This document shows positions 7,512 through 16,476 of a stretch of 64,000 nt of DNA, one piece after another. Numbering within the stretch: position 1 is the stretch's first letter; each line of letters begins with the position of its first letter. The notes under the pieces are model-generated. The model worked only from the letters and a program-made list of their open reading frames with translations. It made no database searches and was not told the DNA's origin. The translations under genes and the position numbers were made by a program. The stretch comes from Bacillota bacterium. GTDB lineage: Bacteria > Bacillota_I > Bacilli_A > Izemoplasmatales > UBA1188. The DNA lies in NCBI GenBank assembly GCA_023410715.1, contig JAEYPN010000017.1:1-64000 (forward strand). The letters are read 5' to 3'.

Positions 7512-8048
7512 ATGTTATTAGAAACTGAAAGATTAATTATTAGACCATTTAACATCTTTGACTTGGATGATTTTTTTGAGTATGCTAAATCACCAGATGT
7601 TGGTCCAAATGCGGGATGGAAACCCCATGAATCAAAAAGAGAATCTTTAGCTGTTCTAGAAAAATTTTGTGAAAGTCCTTATGAATTTGCAATTTATCAT
7701 AAAAATGATCACAAGGTAATTGGCTCTGTTGGAGTTAGTCCTGACCGCTTTAGAAACTATCCTGAAGCCAAATCAATTGGTTATTGCATGTCAAAGGCTT
7801 ATTGGGGACAAGGATTAATGACGGAAGTAGTTAAGTCTGTACTTAATTATTATTTTACAAAAACTAATACCTTTATTATATCTGTAAATCATTATGATTT
7901 TAATTCTCGTTCCCGTCGGGTAATTGAAAAATGTGGATTTATATGTGAAGGAACGCTCCGTTTTGCGGCAAGAACCTATAATGGGCAAGTTTTTGATTTA
8001 GTAACTTACAGCCTTACTAGAAATGAATTTTTTAAAACAACTTTTTAA
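7512..8048 (+). CDS. GNAT acetyltransferase, RimJ/RimL type
   Basis: This 178-residue protein opens with LLETERLIIRPFN, the hallmark N-terminus of RimJ/RimL-like acetyltransferases. It continues with IGSVGV, the CoA loop YWGQGLMTEVV (about residues 97-107), and NSRSRRVIEKCGFICEGTLR near the C-terminus. Family members acetylate N-termini of ribosomal proteins or small amines; the target is not determinable. AAAGGAAAA before the ATG supports the start. It is separate from, and just upstream of, the two-component pair. Confidence 0.9.
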   Translation: MLLETERLIIRPFNIFDLDDFFEYAKSPDVGPNAGWKPHESKRESLAVLEKFCESPYEFAIYHKNDHKVIGSVGVSPDRFRNYPEAKSIGYCMSKAYWGQGLMTEVVKSVLNYYFTKTNTFIISVNHYDFNSRSRRVIEKCGFICEGTLRFAARTYNGQVFDLVTYSLTRNEFFKTTF

Positions 8049-8100
8049 TATCACAATAAAATCATAATATGTAGATACAATAATAAATGGAGGAATGTTT

Positions 8101-8799
8101 ATGAAGCAATACAATATTTTGATAGTTGACGATGAATATAGAATAAGAAGATTAATAAGTGAATTTTTGCTTCGTGAAGAAGGATATAAGATTATTGAAG
8201 CTGCTGATGGTGAAGAAGCTTTAAATATTATTTTTCCAACTAAAGGAAAAACAAAAATTGATTTAGTAGTTTTAGATGTAATGATGCCAAAATATGATGG
8301 TTGGACAGTGCTTGAACGTATTAGAGAATTCTCAAAAATTCCTGTTGTTATGTTAACAGCTAAATCAGATGAGCAAGATCAATTAAGAGGTTTTAGACTT
8401 GGTGCAGATGACTATGTAACTAAGCCATTTTCACCAGGTGTTTTAGTAGCGAGAATTAATAAGATTTTAAAAAAAGAAATTAAAGAAACTGAAGAAATAA
8501 CTTATGGTATTATCAGAATGAATTTTTTAGCTCGTGAAGTTTATATTGATAATGTAAGAGTTGATTTTACTCCTAAAGAATTTGAACTTCTAAAATATTT
8601 TATTGATAATAAGGGGTTAGCTTTATCGCGTGATAAAATTTTAAATAATGTTTGGAACTATGATTATTATGGTGATTTACGTACTGTTGATACTCATGTC
8701 AAACAATTAAGAGCGAAGTTAGGCAAGGCTGGCAACTATATAACAACGGTTAGAAGCGTTGGTTATAAACTTGAACTAGAATATGCGAATATCAATTAG
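8101..8799 (+). CDS. OmpR/PhoB-family response regulator
   Basis: This 232-residue regulator has an N-terminal receiver domain. The acidic pocket is DDE (about 9-11), the phosphoacceptor is Asp59 in VVLDVMMPKYDGW, and Thr and Lys switch residues lie in VVMLTAKS and DDYVTKPFSP. A C-terminal winged-helix DNA-binding domain follows (FTPKEFELLKYFIDN to VRSVGYKLE). GGAGG seven bases before the ATG at 8101 is a better start than the ATG at 8095. It overlaps the histidine kinase gene by 17 bases, so the pair is translationally coupled. The target genes are unknown. Confidence 0.95.
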   Translation: MKQYNILIVDDEYRIRRLISEFLLREEGYKIIEAADGEEALNIIFPTKGKTKIDLVVLDVMMPKYDGWTVLERIREFSKIPVVMLTAKSDEQDQLRGFRLGADDYVTKPFSPGVLVARINKILKKEIKETEEITYGIIRMNFLAREVYIDNVRVDFTPKEFELLKYFIDNKGLALSRDKILNNVWNYDYYGDLRTVDTHVKQLRAKLGKAGNYITTVRSVGYKLELEYANIN

Positions 8800-10234
8800 A
8801 TTTAAATTATTCATTTCGGTTTTTTTAGTTCTTGTCGTTTTTGTTTCAAGCGCACTTATTTTAAATAATACATATTTAAGGTCGTATTATGTTAAAAACC
8901 AAGAATCTTCGATGCAAACAGCTTATTTAGATTTAGTAAGAATATTAGATAATCAAGGTGTTAGTGAAGAAAAAATCTCCGCTTTAGAGGACAATTATAA
9001 TATTAGAATTAACATATTTGTTGATAATGAACCACGATATTCAAGCATTCCCCAGGTAAAATTTAGCGATATTTATCCATATTATTCAACTAAAGTGTTT
9101 GGATTTGGGGATAATACCTTTACTTTTACGCCAATTGGATATTTTGAAACATTATCAATTTCTGGGATGAATACTGATGTTATGTGCCTTTTTGCAATGT
9201 ATGGTGAAAATACTAATCCAATGTATGTGATGCTTTCAACATCATATGCTTCAATTAATTCTTCAATTAAGGTGTTTAATACTTATACTATTATTATTTC
9301 CTCAATTCTTTTTATCATTTGTACAATTATTATTCTTATTACTTCGTCATCATTTACTAAACCAATTGTTAAGATGAATCAGGTAACTAAGAGTATTGCA
9401 TCGCTTGATTTTTCTAAAAAAGTTGAACTAAAGTCTAATGATGAGATTGGAGATTTAGCTAATAATATTAATAAGTTAAGTAGTGATCTTGAAAAAACAA
9501 TTGAATCTTTAAAGATTGCAAATAAACAATTAGAACAAGACTTAGAATTGAAAAATAATATTGATAATATGCGTAAAGAATTTATTTCTGATGTATCGCA
9601 TGAATTGAAAACACCAATTTCTTTAATTTCTGGATATAGTGAAGCTTTAAAATTTAAAGATTTAAATGAAGATTCTATCAATTATTATGCTGACATCATT
9701 ATCGATGAATCAAAAAAGATGAATGTGATGGTTAATAGGCTTTTAAAAATAACACAAATTGATACAGGATTTGTGACGTTAGATAAAGAAAATTTTGATA
9801 TTTATGATTTGATAGAGCAAGTATTAACAAATTTTTCAATTAAGTTTAAAGAAAAAAATATTGATGTCATTAATACCGTTAATAGAACAATTGTTAATGC
9901 TGATTATGAAATGATTGAGCTTGTTTTATCAAATTATATAAGTAATGCCATTAATCATATTGATGAAAATCGAAAAATAAAGATATTTGAAACAGGAAAA
10001 GATTTCTTACGTATTAATGTTACAAATACGGGAAAAAATATTCCTGAAGAAAGTCTAAATTTAATTTGGGATAGTTTTTATAAAGTTGATAAATCAAGGA
10101 CTAGAGAGTATGGTGGAACTGGTTTAGGCTTGTCAATTGTAAAATCAATTATGAAGACATATAACCATGAATATGGTGTAGAAAATTTAGTTGATGGTGT
10201 GAACTTTTATTTTGAATTAGATTATGCGAAGTAG
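8783..10234 (+). CDS. membrane sensor histidine kinase (HAMP-HisKA-HATPase)
   Basis: This 483-residue kinase partners the preceding response regulator. A membrane helix at about 7-29, an extracytoplasmic sensor region of about 135 residues and a second helix at about 167-190 are followed by HAMP (to about 240). The HisKA motif is DVSHELKTPISL with His273, and the HATPase boxes are N (NYISNAINHI), F (FYKVD) and G2 (GGTGLGLSIVKS). The sensor region has no recognised domain. The first ATG lies inside the end of the response regulator gene. A terminator follows directly. Confidence 0.93.
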   Translation: MRISIRFKLFISVFLVLVVFVSSALILNNTYLRSYYVKNQESSMQTAYLDLVRILDNQGVSEEKISALEDNYNIRINIFVDNEPRYSSIPQVKFSDIYPYYSTKVFGFGDNTFTFTPIGYFETLSISGMNTDVMCLFAMYGENTNPMYVMLSTSYASINSSIKVFNTYTIIISSILFIICTIIILITSSSFTKPIVKMNQVTKSIASLDFSKKVELKSNDEIGDLANNINKLSSDLEKTIESLKIANKQLEQDLELKNNIDNMRKEFISDVSHELKTPISLISGYSEALKFKDLNEDSINYYADIIIDESKKMNVMVNRLLKITQIDTGFVTLDKENFDIYDLIEQVLTNFSIKFKEKNIDVINTVNRTIVNADYEMIELVLSNYISNAINHIDENRKIKIFETGKDFLRINVTNTGKNIPEESLNLIWDSFYKVDKSRTREYGGTGLGLSIVKSIMKTYNHEYGVENLVDGVNFYFELDYAK

Positions 10235-10258
10235 ACGATTATTCGTCTATTTTTTTTA
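10232..10258 (+). terminator. intrinsic terminator of the two-component operon
   Basis: TAGACGA, loop TTAT, TCGTCTA, then eight T. It starts inside the last codons of the kinase gene. Confidence 0.85.
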
Positions 10259-10269
10259 TGGTGATAATA

Positions 10270-11004
10270 ATGAAAGAAATATTTAAAAGCATTAAAGAAT
10301 TACGAATATTTAAAGTTTCTGCGAGCATAAGCTTCTATATTTTAACTTCTCTTTTACCTTTTTTTGCATTATTAATTCATTTTGCATACATTTTTTCTTA
10401 TGATTATTTAGAACTAGTTAATAGTATTAAAGATTTAATTCCAATTGAGGTATATAACTTTATTAACTACTTAATTATGAATATTGATAAGAACACGAAT
10501 ATTAATTATGTAATTTTAATTGCTTTATTTATTTATTCTCTAAGCCGTATATTTGGTGAATTTAAAGAGATAAGTGGAAAACTATTTGGGTGTAAAAAAG
10601 AAAATAAATTTAAAATAATATTTTCTACAATAACTATTATTATAATGATTCTAGTTACTTATTTTATAATTACTGTTTTAAGTATTTTATTAAATAGGTT
10701 TAATCTTGCGACCCAAGAAATAATTAAATTTATTTTGCCATCACTTATTATCTTTATTTTATATAAATCTTTAATTTGTCAAAAAATTCCACTTGGTTTA
10801 TTTGTTACTACAAGCATTTTAGTTTCAATAATAATTTATTTGGTTTCGCTTGTCTTTAATCTTTATTATACAAATATTAGCATTATTTCATTTTTATACG
10901 GCGCAATGTCGTTTTTACTTGTTTCAATGTATTATATTTATACAATAATTATCATTTTTATCTTGGGTTTATTTTACATCAAATTCTTAAACGAAAAAGT
11001 ATAA
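10270..11004 (+). CDS. YihY/BrkB-family inner membrane protein
   Basis: This 244-residue protein has about six membrane helices. It shows the family's opening pattern of a short amphipathic helix followed by KVSASISFYILTSLLPFFALLIH (about 18-40), then later SRIFGEFKEISGKLFG and a C-terminal FLYGAMSFLLVSMYYIYT. The family was once called ribonuclease BN, but its transport or envelope role is unproven. The start at 10270 follows GGTGAT; the ATG at 10258 overlaps the terminator T run. It lies between the two-component terminator and pdaA. Confidence 0.8.
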   Translation: MKEIFKSIKELRIFKVSASISFYILTSLLPFFALLIHFAYIFSYDYLELVNSIKDLIPIEVYNFINYLIMNIDKNTNINYVILIALFIYSLSRIFGEFKEISGKLFGCKKENKFKIIFSTITIIIMILVTYFIITVLSILLNRFNLATQEIIKFILPSLIIFILYKSLICQKIPLGLFVTTSILVSIIIYLVSLVFNLYYTNISIISFLYGAMSFLLVSMYYIYTIIIIFILGLFYIKFLNEKV

Positions 11005-11028
11005 AATGCGATAAATTACGACATAATA
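10999..11028 (+). promoter_or_regulatory. candidate forespore (sigma-G/F-type) promoter of pdaA
   Basis: GTATA (10999-11003) and CATAATA (11022-11028) are 18 nt apart, close to the Bacillus sigma-G consensus GCATR/CATACTA. B. subtilis pdaA is a sigma-G gene. AT-rich DNA produces such matches by chance, so this is only moderately supported. Confidence 0.45.
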
Positions 11029-11049
11029 TCTGTGGATATACTAGAGGAT

Positions 11050-11811
11050 GTGAGTAAAATAAAAAAAATATTTTTAACGATAGTATTATCCCTAGCTATG
11101 ATATCATTCAAGACTGTATCAGCTAAAAGTTACGGTTATGGTATTAAACGATGTGAACGTGGTGTCATCCCCTCGCCAGGGGAAGAAGTCCTCGAAATTT
11201 TTAAAAGACACAAAGTCACGTATATCGGAAATACTAATGAAAAAAGTATTTATCTAACATTTGATGCAGGTTACGAGACGGGTACAATGAGCGATATACT
11301 TGATATTCTTTTAGAAAAAGATGTTACAGCGACATTTTTCTTGACAGGACATTACATTAAAACAGAGCCAGATTTGGTTAGAAGAATGGTAAATGAAGGC
11401 CACATTGTAGGAAACCATTCATACAACCACCTTGACTTTACAAAAAGTTCCAAAGAAAAGATCACAAATGATATTAAAAGGCTAGAAGATATTTACAATG
11501 AGGTTACAGGAGAGAAAATGATAAAACTCGTAAGGCCACCAGAAGGAACGTTCAGCGAAGAATCTCTATCGATTACTGATGAATTAGGATATCATACACT
11601 GTTTTGGTCCATAGCATATATCGACTGGGATAAAAATAAAAGGTACGGGTGGGAATATGCTTACCAAAATGTTTGCGGTAGGATACATAATGGAGCTATT
11701 ATTCTGATGCATTCAGTATCAAAAGATAACTTAGAAGCATTGCCAAAGATAATAGACGACTTGCGAAGCGATGGATATAAATTTTCGAGTATAACTTCAT
11801 TAATATCGTAA
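11050..11811 (+). CDS. pdaA: polysaccharide deacetylase, PdaA-like (muramic-delta-lactam formation)
   Basis: This NodB-domain deacetylase of about 253 residues has a signal peptide (KKIFLTIVLSLAMISF, ending near VSA). Motif 1 is TFDAGYE, the metal-binding motif 2 is GNHSYNH (HxxxH), motif 3 is RPPEGTFSE, motif 4 is WSIAYIDWD and motif 5 is ILMHSV. TFDAGYE and the long spacing match PdaA, which removes N-acetyl groups to make muramic-delta-lactam in spore cortex. The start is uncertain: no ATG fits. GTG at 11050 has AGAGG very close, and GTG at 11032 has no binding site and would precede the predicted transcript start. Confidence 0.85.
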   Translation: MSKIKKIFLTIVLSLAMISFKTVSAKSYGYGIKRCERGVIPSPGEEVLEIFKRHKVTYIGNTNEKSIYLTFDAGYETGTMSDILDILLEKDVTATFFLTGHYIKTEPDLVRRMVNEGHIVGNHSYNHLDFTKSSKEKITNDIKRLEDIYNEVTGEKMIKLVRPPEGTFSEESLSITDELGYHTLFWSIAYIDWDKNKRYGWEYAYQNVCGRIHNGAIILMHSVSKDNLEALPKIIDDLRSDGYKFSSITSLIS

Positions 11812-11836
11812 AAAAGCTAATTTATTTAGCTTTTTT
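11811..11836 (+). terminator. intrinsic terminator of pdaA
   Basis: AAAAAGCTAA and TTAGCTTTTTT form a stem around TTTAT. Confidence 0.8.
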
Positions 11837-11862
11837 ATGGTATAATTGTATACGGTGATAAA

Positions 11863-13227
11863 ATGGAACAGAAAGTAAAAATTGGCGACGAATTTAATTT
11901 AGATATAAGAAAAATGGGAATTAATGGTGAAGGAATTGGCTACTATAAAAATTTAGCCATTTTTGTTGATGGAGCAATTGTTAAAGAAACCGTAAAATGC
12001 CGAATCACCCAAGTAACCAAAAATTTTGCTAAAGGCGAAGTCTTAGAAATTATTCGTAAATCAACCAAAAGAATCGAACCAATTTGTAAATTTTATGAAC
12101 GTTGTGGTGGATGCCAAATTCAACATATTGAAGTAAAAGAACAAATGAAGTTAAAAAGAAATTTAATAAAAGAATCATTAACAAGATACACTAAGCTAGA
12201 TGTAGAAAATATCAACATTTTACCAGTAGTGATGAATGAAGATATTGAAAGAGGCTATAGAAACAAATCCCAAATGCCTTTAAAAAATACGGAGTTTGGG
12301 CTAGCTATGGGTCTTTTCCAAGTAAGTACTAACAAGTTTGTTTATGTAGATAATTGTCCAGTACAGCTTGATATTGTTAACAAAATTAATAGAGAAGTAT
12401 TATCAATTCTAAGAAAATATGAAATTAAAGCTTCCTTAAATGATAAAGATGGTTTAATAAAATATGTCATTACTAGATCATTAATAAATGCCCATGAATC
12501 GCAAGTAACATTATCTGTTGTTAAATATGATGAGAGATTAGAAAAAATTGCTAAAGAAATCATCCAAATTCCAACAGTTAAAACAGTTGCTTATACGCTT
12601 ACTAAATCTAAGGATGAAAATGTCTTTGGTAATGAAGTTGTAATATTAGAAGGTGAAAAATATATAATTGATCAATTCCTTGATTTTAAAGTTATGTTAT
12701 CACCTAAATCATTCTATCAGTTAAATACTTCTCAAGCTCAAAAAATATATCTTGAAACAATAAAGTTATTAGATGTTAAAGATACTGATGTTGTTATCGA
12801 TGGTTACTCAGGCATTGGCTTAATTGGTATGATGATGGCTAAAAAAGCTAAGAAAGTTTATGAAATTGAATACTCTGAATCATCAATAAATGATGCAAAA
12901 AATAATGCAAAGATTAATAATATTACAAATATGGAGTATATTGCTGATAAGGTTGAAAATGCCTTACCAAAAATTTTAAAGAATAAACCAAATATTTTAG
13001 TTGTCGATCCACCAAGAACGGGACTAGACCCTAAATTAATTGAAGTAATTTTGAAATCACCAATTGAAAAAATTGCGTATATATCTTGTAATCATGCGAC
13101 ATTAGCGAAAAATTTAAATGAGTTATCAAAAGCATATGATATTGAAGTAATTGAACCTTTTGATTTCTTCTATTTAACATCACATATTGAATCACTTGTT
13201 ATTTTGAATCGCAAACATGATCTTTAA
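11863..13227 (+). CDS. rlmD: 23S rRNA (uracil-5-)-methyltransferase, RlmD/RlmCD type with TRAM domain
   Basis: This 454-residue enzyme has an N-terminal TRAM RNA-binding domain (about 1-62, with GINGEGIGY), the cluster cysteines C75, C81, C84 and C165, the SAM site VVIDGYSGIGLIGMMMAKKA (about 311-330), DPPRTGLDP and the nucleophile motif YISCNHATLAKNL. It methylates uracil C5 in 23S rRNA by family knowledge. GGTGAT precedes the ATG. It is full length, whereas the paralogue at 5383 has a shortened N-terminus. The gene overlaps the next by 11 bases. Confidence 0.93.
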   Translation: MEQKVKIGDEFNLDIRKMGINGEGIGYYKNLAIFVDGAIVKETVKCRITQVTKNFAKGEVLEIIRKSTKRIEPICKFYERCGGCQIQHIEVKEQMKLKRNLIKESLTRYTKLDVENINILPVVMNEDIERGYRNKSQMPLKNTEFGLAMGLFQVSTNKFVYVDNCPVQLDIVNKINREVLSILRKYEIKASLNDKDGLIKYVITRSLINAHESQVTLSVVKYDERLEKIAKEIIQIPTVKTVAYTLTKSKDENVFGNEVVILEGEKYIIDQFLDFKVMLSPKSFYQLNTSQAQKIYLETIKLLDVKDTDVVIDGYSGIGLIGMMMAKKAKKVYEIEYSESSINDAKNNAKINNITNMEYIADKVENALPKILKNKPNILVVDPPRTGLDPKLIEVILKSPIEKIAYISCNHATLAKNLNELSKAYDIEVIEPFDFFYLTSHIESLVILNRKHDL

Positions 13228-13654
13228 AAAGAAAGATATAGTAAAAGAAAAATTACTTGAATTAGGATATAATATTATTCCTTCTAACTCAAATGCATTT
13301 AATTACGCTATTGAAAATGAAAAATACGCAATTTTAATTAAAGTTGTTCCCTTTTATTTAGGAAATGAATTAATAGTGACTAATAAACATTATTGGTGTA
13401 TTAATAGTGATTATAAAAACTATAATCGAAGTAAAAAACCTGTCTTAGTGAAAGGTGTTAAAGAATTTGATAATGTTACCTATAATACTAATAAGAATGT
13501 TATCAAACTAGGTATTATTACTCCTGGATGCTATAATAAGACGATGTATATTAATGAGTGTGATGTTATAAAAATAAGTATAAATACGAACTGTTATGGC
13601 TTTAAAATAATAACAATTGATGAACTTGAAGCACTCTTAGATTTATATAAGTAA
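13217..13654 (+). CDS. hypothetical protein coupled to rlmD
   Basis: This 145-residue protein is of unrecognised family, translationally coupled to the methyltransferase by an 11-base overlap. It looks like one mixed alpha/beta domain: a basic N-terminal helix (FKKKDIVKEKLLELGY), hydrophobic strands (YAILIKVVPFYLG, NVIKLGIITPG), several Tyr/Asn-rich loops and a C-terminal helix (IDELEALLDLY). No signal peptide, membrane helix or catalytic motif is evident. The short strand-rich shape could suit a nuclease-like or RNA-binding fold, but I cannot assign one. Confidence 0.7.
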   Translation: MIFKKKDIVKEKLLELGYNIIPSNSNAFNYAIENEKYAILIKVVPFYLGNELIVTNKHYWCINSDYKNYNRSKKPVLVKGVKEFDNVTYNTNKNVIKLGIITPGCYNKTMYINECDVIKISINTNCYGFKIITIDELEALLDLYK

Positions 13655-13680
13655 AAAGTCACCTCTTGGTGACTTTATTT
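13653..13680. terminator. bidirectional intrinsic terminator
   Basis: AAAGTCACC and GGTGACTTT form a stem around TCTT. A runs on the left and T runs on the right serve both converging genes. Confidence 0.85.
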
Positions 13681-13683
13681 AAT

Positions 13684-13818
13684 CTAGAATCTTGCAGCAC
13701 CGATAATAACTAATAAAATGAATAGCACTAATACTAATGCATAGCCGTATCCTTTGCAACATGGGTTAACTGGTTGGCAACAAAAGCCTCCGCCGAATCC
13801 GTATCCTCCTGGCATCAT
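13684..13818 (-). CDS. YjcZ-family sporulation miniprotein
   Basis: This 44-residue protein has a Gly-rich start (MMPGGYGFGGGFCC) with a CC pair, a second CC, then a single membrane helix GYALVLVLFILLVIIG (about 26-40) and a short tail. This is the shape of YjcZ/sporulation-associated miniproteins in Bacilli; their role in the spore is poorly known. GGAGG eight bases before the ATG at 13818 sets the start. A sigma-K/E-type -10 lies upstream. A second member sits at 41841. Confidence 0.85.
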   Translation of the reverse strand: MMPGGYGFGGGFCCQPVNPCCKGYGYALVLVLFILLVIIGAARF

Positions 13819-13850
13819 TTGTAATCCCTCCTTTTTTCGTAAAGTCAATA

Positions 13851-13859
13851 TAATATATG
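13851..13859 (-). promoter_or_regulatory. candidate mother-cell sigma -10 element upstream of the YjcZ-like gene
   Basis: On the minus strand this reads CATATATTA, an exact match to the sigma-K pattern CATANNNTA and close to the sigma-E -10. I could not find a convincing -35. Confidence 0.35.
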
Positions 13860-13946
13860 TGAGTTTTTTAATATATCTTGTGCTTTTAACCATTTTTTAC
13901 TTTATTTAATTTTTAAAATAGGTTAAAATAATATGGGTGAAAATTT

Positions 13947-14189
13947 ATGTATATGTATCCAATTGACTATTCGTTATTTAACGAAAAAGAGATAGTTATC
14001 ATTGTGGAATTTTTAGCTTTAATTGAAGATGCCAATACTGGTAATGTTAAGAAAGAGTATTTACTTAGAAAATATCAGGAATATCGTAAGGTTATAAACT
14101 CGATTAGTATAGAAAAACAGATTGATAAGGATTTTGAAAAGGTATCAGGATTCTCAATTTATAAAACTATAAAAAAATATGAAATTTAA
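13947..14189 (+). CDS. UPF0223 family protein (YktA-like)
   Basis: This 80-residue small helical protein matches UPF0223: an opening YPIDYSLFNEKEIVIIVEFLALIE, a middle LLRKYQEYRKVI and an ending FEKVSGFSIYKTIK. The biochemical role of the family is unknown. GGTGAAAATTT precedes the first ATG at 13947. The gene stands alone between two minus-strand genes. Confidence 0.85.
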   Translation: MYMYPIDYSLFNEKEIVIIVEFLALIEDANTGNVKKEYLLRKYQEYRKVINSISIEKQIDKDFEKVSGFSIYKTIKKYEI

Positions 14190-14190
14190 A

Positions 14191-14208
14191 AAAGTGCAGA
14201 ATGCACTT
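14191..14208 (-). terminator. terminator of the small coiled-coil gene
   Basis: AAGTGCA, loop GAA, TGCACTT. On the minus strand it is followed by six T. It overlaps the stop codon region of the gene at 14207. Confidence 0.75.
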
Positions 14209-14386
14209 AGTTAAATTCCTCATCATCAAAACGGATATTTAGATAATTTTCTAAGCGTCTGATACGTTTAGTTAATTCCTTAATTTTCCTTTTGTCCTCT
14301 TGAATTTCATAATATAAACGTTGAAATTGATTTTCCATCTGATATGGGTTTTGATTTTGATTTTGATTATTCATTCGATTAAACAT
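14207..14386 (-). CDS. small Gln/Asn-rich coiled-coil protein
   Basis: This 59-residue protein is of unrecognised family. Residues 1-20 are Asn/Gln/Met-rich (MNNQNQNQNPYQMENQ). Residues about 21-50 form a heptad-like charged helix (RLYYEIQEDKRKIKELTKRIRRLENYL), and it ends DDEEFN. GAGGG five bases before the ATG at 14386 sets the start, and it has its own terminator. The Q/N-rich head plus coiled coil resembles small coat-type proteins, but no function can be assigned. Confidence 0.65.
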   Translation of the reverse strand: MFNRMNNQNQNQNPYQMENQFQRLYYEIQEDKRKIKELTKRIRRLENYLNIRFDDEEFN

Positions 14387-14432
14387 AACATCCCTCATAT
14401 CTATTATATGATAAAAGAAAATGGTGGTTCTA

Positions 14433-15080
14433 ATGAAACTAAAAAAATGGTTAAATTATTATCATTTTACAAAGAATGTTTTGGTGAATGATAAGATTGT
14501 TAAAGATAATTATATTTTAAAAGATAATGATATAATTAAAGTTAATGGTAATGAATATATTTTTAAAGAAAATATTTATATAATCTTAAACAAAAAAGCT
14601 GGTTATGTCTCAGCGATAAAAGATAATCTTTATCCTAGTATATTAGAACTAATTGATGATCCTTACTTAAAAGATAATCTAAAGATAGCCGGAAGACTTG
14701 ATTTAGATACAGAAGGTCTAATTATTTTAACAAACGATGGGGAGATGATTCATTTACTTACCTCGCCAAAAAAGAGAATTCAGAAAAAATATTATGTTGA
14801 AGCTAAAGAAAAAATAGTTTTAAAAGATGAGATTATTATTAATGACGATGGCGAAAATATTAGAGTATATCCCAAAATAGATATAATCGATGACTATCAT
14901 ATGTATATTACTTTAACTGAAGGAAAATATCATGAGGTAAAGAAAATTTTATTTGCCTTAGATAATGAGGTTTTATATTTAAAGCGAGTTCAAATTGGGA
15001 AAATAAATCTTGATGGTTTAAATATAGGGGAATACAAAAAGATAGAAAAAGAAGAATTAATCAGGATGCTTAATGAATAA
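14433..15080 (+). CDS. RsuA-family pseudouridine synthase (YtzG-like)
   Basis: This 215-residue enzyme has an N-terminal S4-like domain (WLNYYHFTKNVLVNDKIV, about 5-45) and a catalytic domain with GRLDLDTEGLIILTNDG, where the Asp after RL is the catalytic residue. A late GKYHEVKKIL motif is also present. RsuA enzymes isomerise a uridine in 16S rRNA. GGTGG precedes the ATG at 14433. The stop lies inside the next gene, a SpoVB/YtgP flippase; B. subtilis also has ytzG beside ytgP, which supports both calls. Confidence 0.9.
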   Translation: MKLKKWLNYYHFTKNVLVNDKIVKDNYILKDNDIIKVNGNEYIFKENIYIILNKKAGYVSAIKDNLYPSILELIDDPYLKDNLKIAGRLDLDTEGLIILTNDGEMIHLLTSPKKRIQKKYYVEAKEKIVLKDEIIINDDGENIRVYPKIDIIDDYHMYITLTEGKYHEVKKILFALDNEVLYLKRVQIGKINLDGLNIGEYKKIEKEELIRMLNE

Positions 15081-16452
15081 GGCATCTTTTTTTTCGCATA
15101 ATAATACTATGATGAAAAATAAGTATTTATCAAAAAGTATAGTAATTACAATGGGTGTGGTTATAGCTAAAGCCATCAGCCTTTTGTATGTTTATCCGTT
15201 TGCCAAAATGATTAGTAAAGAAGGGTTGGCATTATATAATTATGCATATGTACCATATACAATCTTTTTGGATTTATCAACCTTAGGCTTTCCTTTAGCT
15301 ATTGCAAAGCTAACTGCAAAATATCAAAAAACAGATCAAGAATATTTAAAGAAAATTACGACTAAAATCTTAGTAGTATCATCAATTTTAGCCTTCATTT
15401 CTTTTTTAACTTTATATTTAATTGCTCCCCTTTATGCCAAAACAATACTTGGGGGAAGTAGTTTAACAAATACAATTGAAAATGTTACTGTGGCAATAAG
15501 AATCATTGCAATATCATTAATTATTGTCCCTTTTTTATCTATATATAGAGGAATATATCAAGGATTAGAAGAAGCAAGTGTATATGCTAAAAGTCAGGTC
15601 TTTGAACAGATAATTCGCGTAAGCATCATTCTAATTAGTACATATTTAATTGTAAAAAAATATTTACTTCCTGATTTATATGCGATTTATTTAGCAATAC
15701 TTGCTTGTTCAATCAGTGCCTTTTTTGCGCTTTTTTATCTATATTTAAAAAGAAAAAAAATTTATCAGTATATTGAAAAACCGATACTCGTTAGCAATTG
15801 GCGTAGCGTAGAAATTACTAGTGTTTTTAAATACGCAATTCCCTTTTTAATATTTGGTGTGTCTAGTGCTTTATATCAGTTAATTGATAGCTTGTATGTA
15901 AATAATATTTTACAACAAAATGGAATCATTAACTCTGAAGAGATTTATGGTATTTATTCATTTGAAATTATTAAGTTATTACATATTCCCCTCGCTTTTG
16001 CTCAAGGATTTTCTATTATGATTTTACCGAATGTGACAAAAGAAAATACAAACATAAACAAAGCTAAAAACGTAAGTAAAGGCTTAAGTATTATTTTTTT
16101 AATAACCTTATCATTTGCCTTTCTATTTTGTTTATTTGCTAAAACCATTTATCCAATCTTATATACAAAAAATGATTTAGGTATCAGTATTTTAAAAGCA
16201 AGTGCCTTTTTAGTGCCTATTTTTGCATTATATAATTTTACAATAAATGTTTTATTAGGCTTAGATCAAATCAAAACTGCTTATATTAGTATTATATTAG
16301 GTATTATAATCAAGATTATAACTATTAAACCACTACTAACTGAATTTAATATTAACGGAGCAATCATCTCTACATTCATTGGATTCTTTATTTCCGTAGT
16401 CATTAATTTTATAAATATGATGCGAATATTGAACATAAAAAGAAATATCTAA
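15073..16452 (+). CDS. MATE/MOP-superfamily polysaccharide flippase, SpoVB/YtgP type
   Basis: This protein of 459 residues has about 12-14 membrane helices and the MOP-flippase pattern (SIVITMGVVIAKAISLLYVYPFAKMI at the start; YRGIYQGLEE in a loop; LLGLDQIKTAY late). This family moves lipid-linked cell-wall precursors across the membrane; SpoVB is the cortex form, while YtgP/MurJ acts in growth. Sequence alone does not separate these. AGGA six bases before the ATG at 15073 supports this start, which overlaps the synthase gene by eight bases. Confidence 0.88.
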   Translation: MNKASFFSHNNTMMKNKYLSKSIVITMGVVIAKAISLLYVYPFAKMISKEGLALYNYAYVPYTIFLDLSTLGFPLAIAKLTAKYQKTDQEYLKKITTKILVVSSILAFISFLTLYLIAPLYAKTILGGSSLTNTIENVTVAIRIIAISLIIVPFLSIYRGIYQGLEEASVYAKSQVFEQIIRVSIILISTYLIVKKYLLPDLYAIYLAILACSISAFFALFYLYLKRKKIYQYIEKPILVSNWRSVEITSVFKYAIPFLIFGVSSALYQLIDSLYVNNILQQNGIINSEEIYGIYSFEIIKLLHIPLAFAQGFSIMILPNVTKENTNINKAKNVSKGLSIIFLITLSFAFLFCLFAKTIYPILYTKNDLGISILKASAFLVPIFALYNFTINVLLGLDQIKTAYISIILGIIIKIITIKPLLTEFNINGAIISTFIGFFISVVINFINMMRILNIKRNI

Positions 16453-16476
16453 TATTATATAAATAGGGGTGATGAT

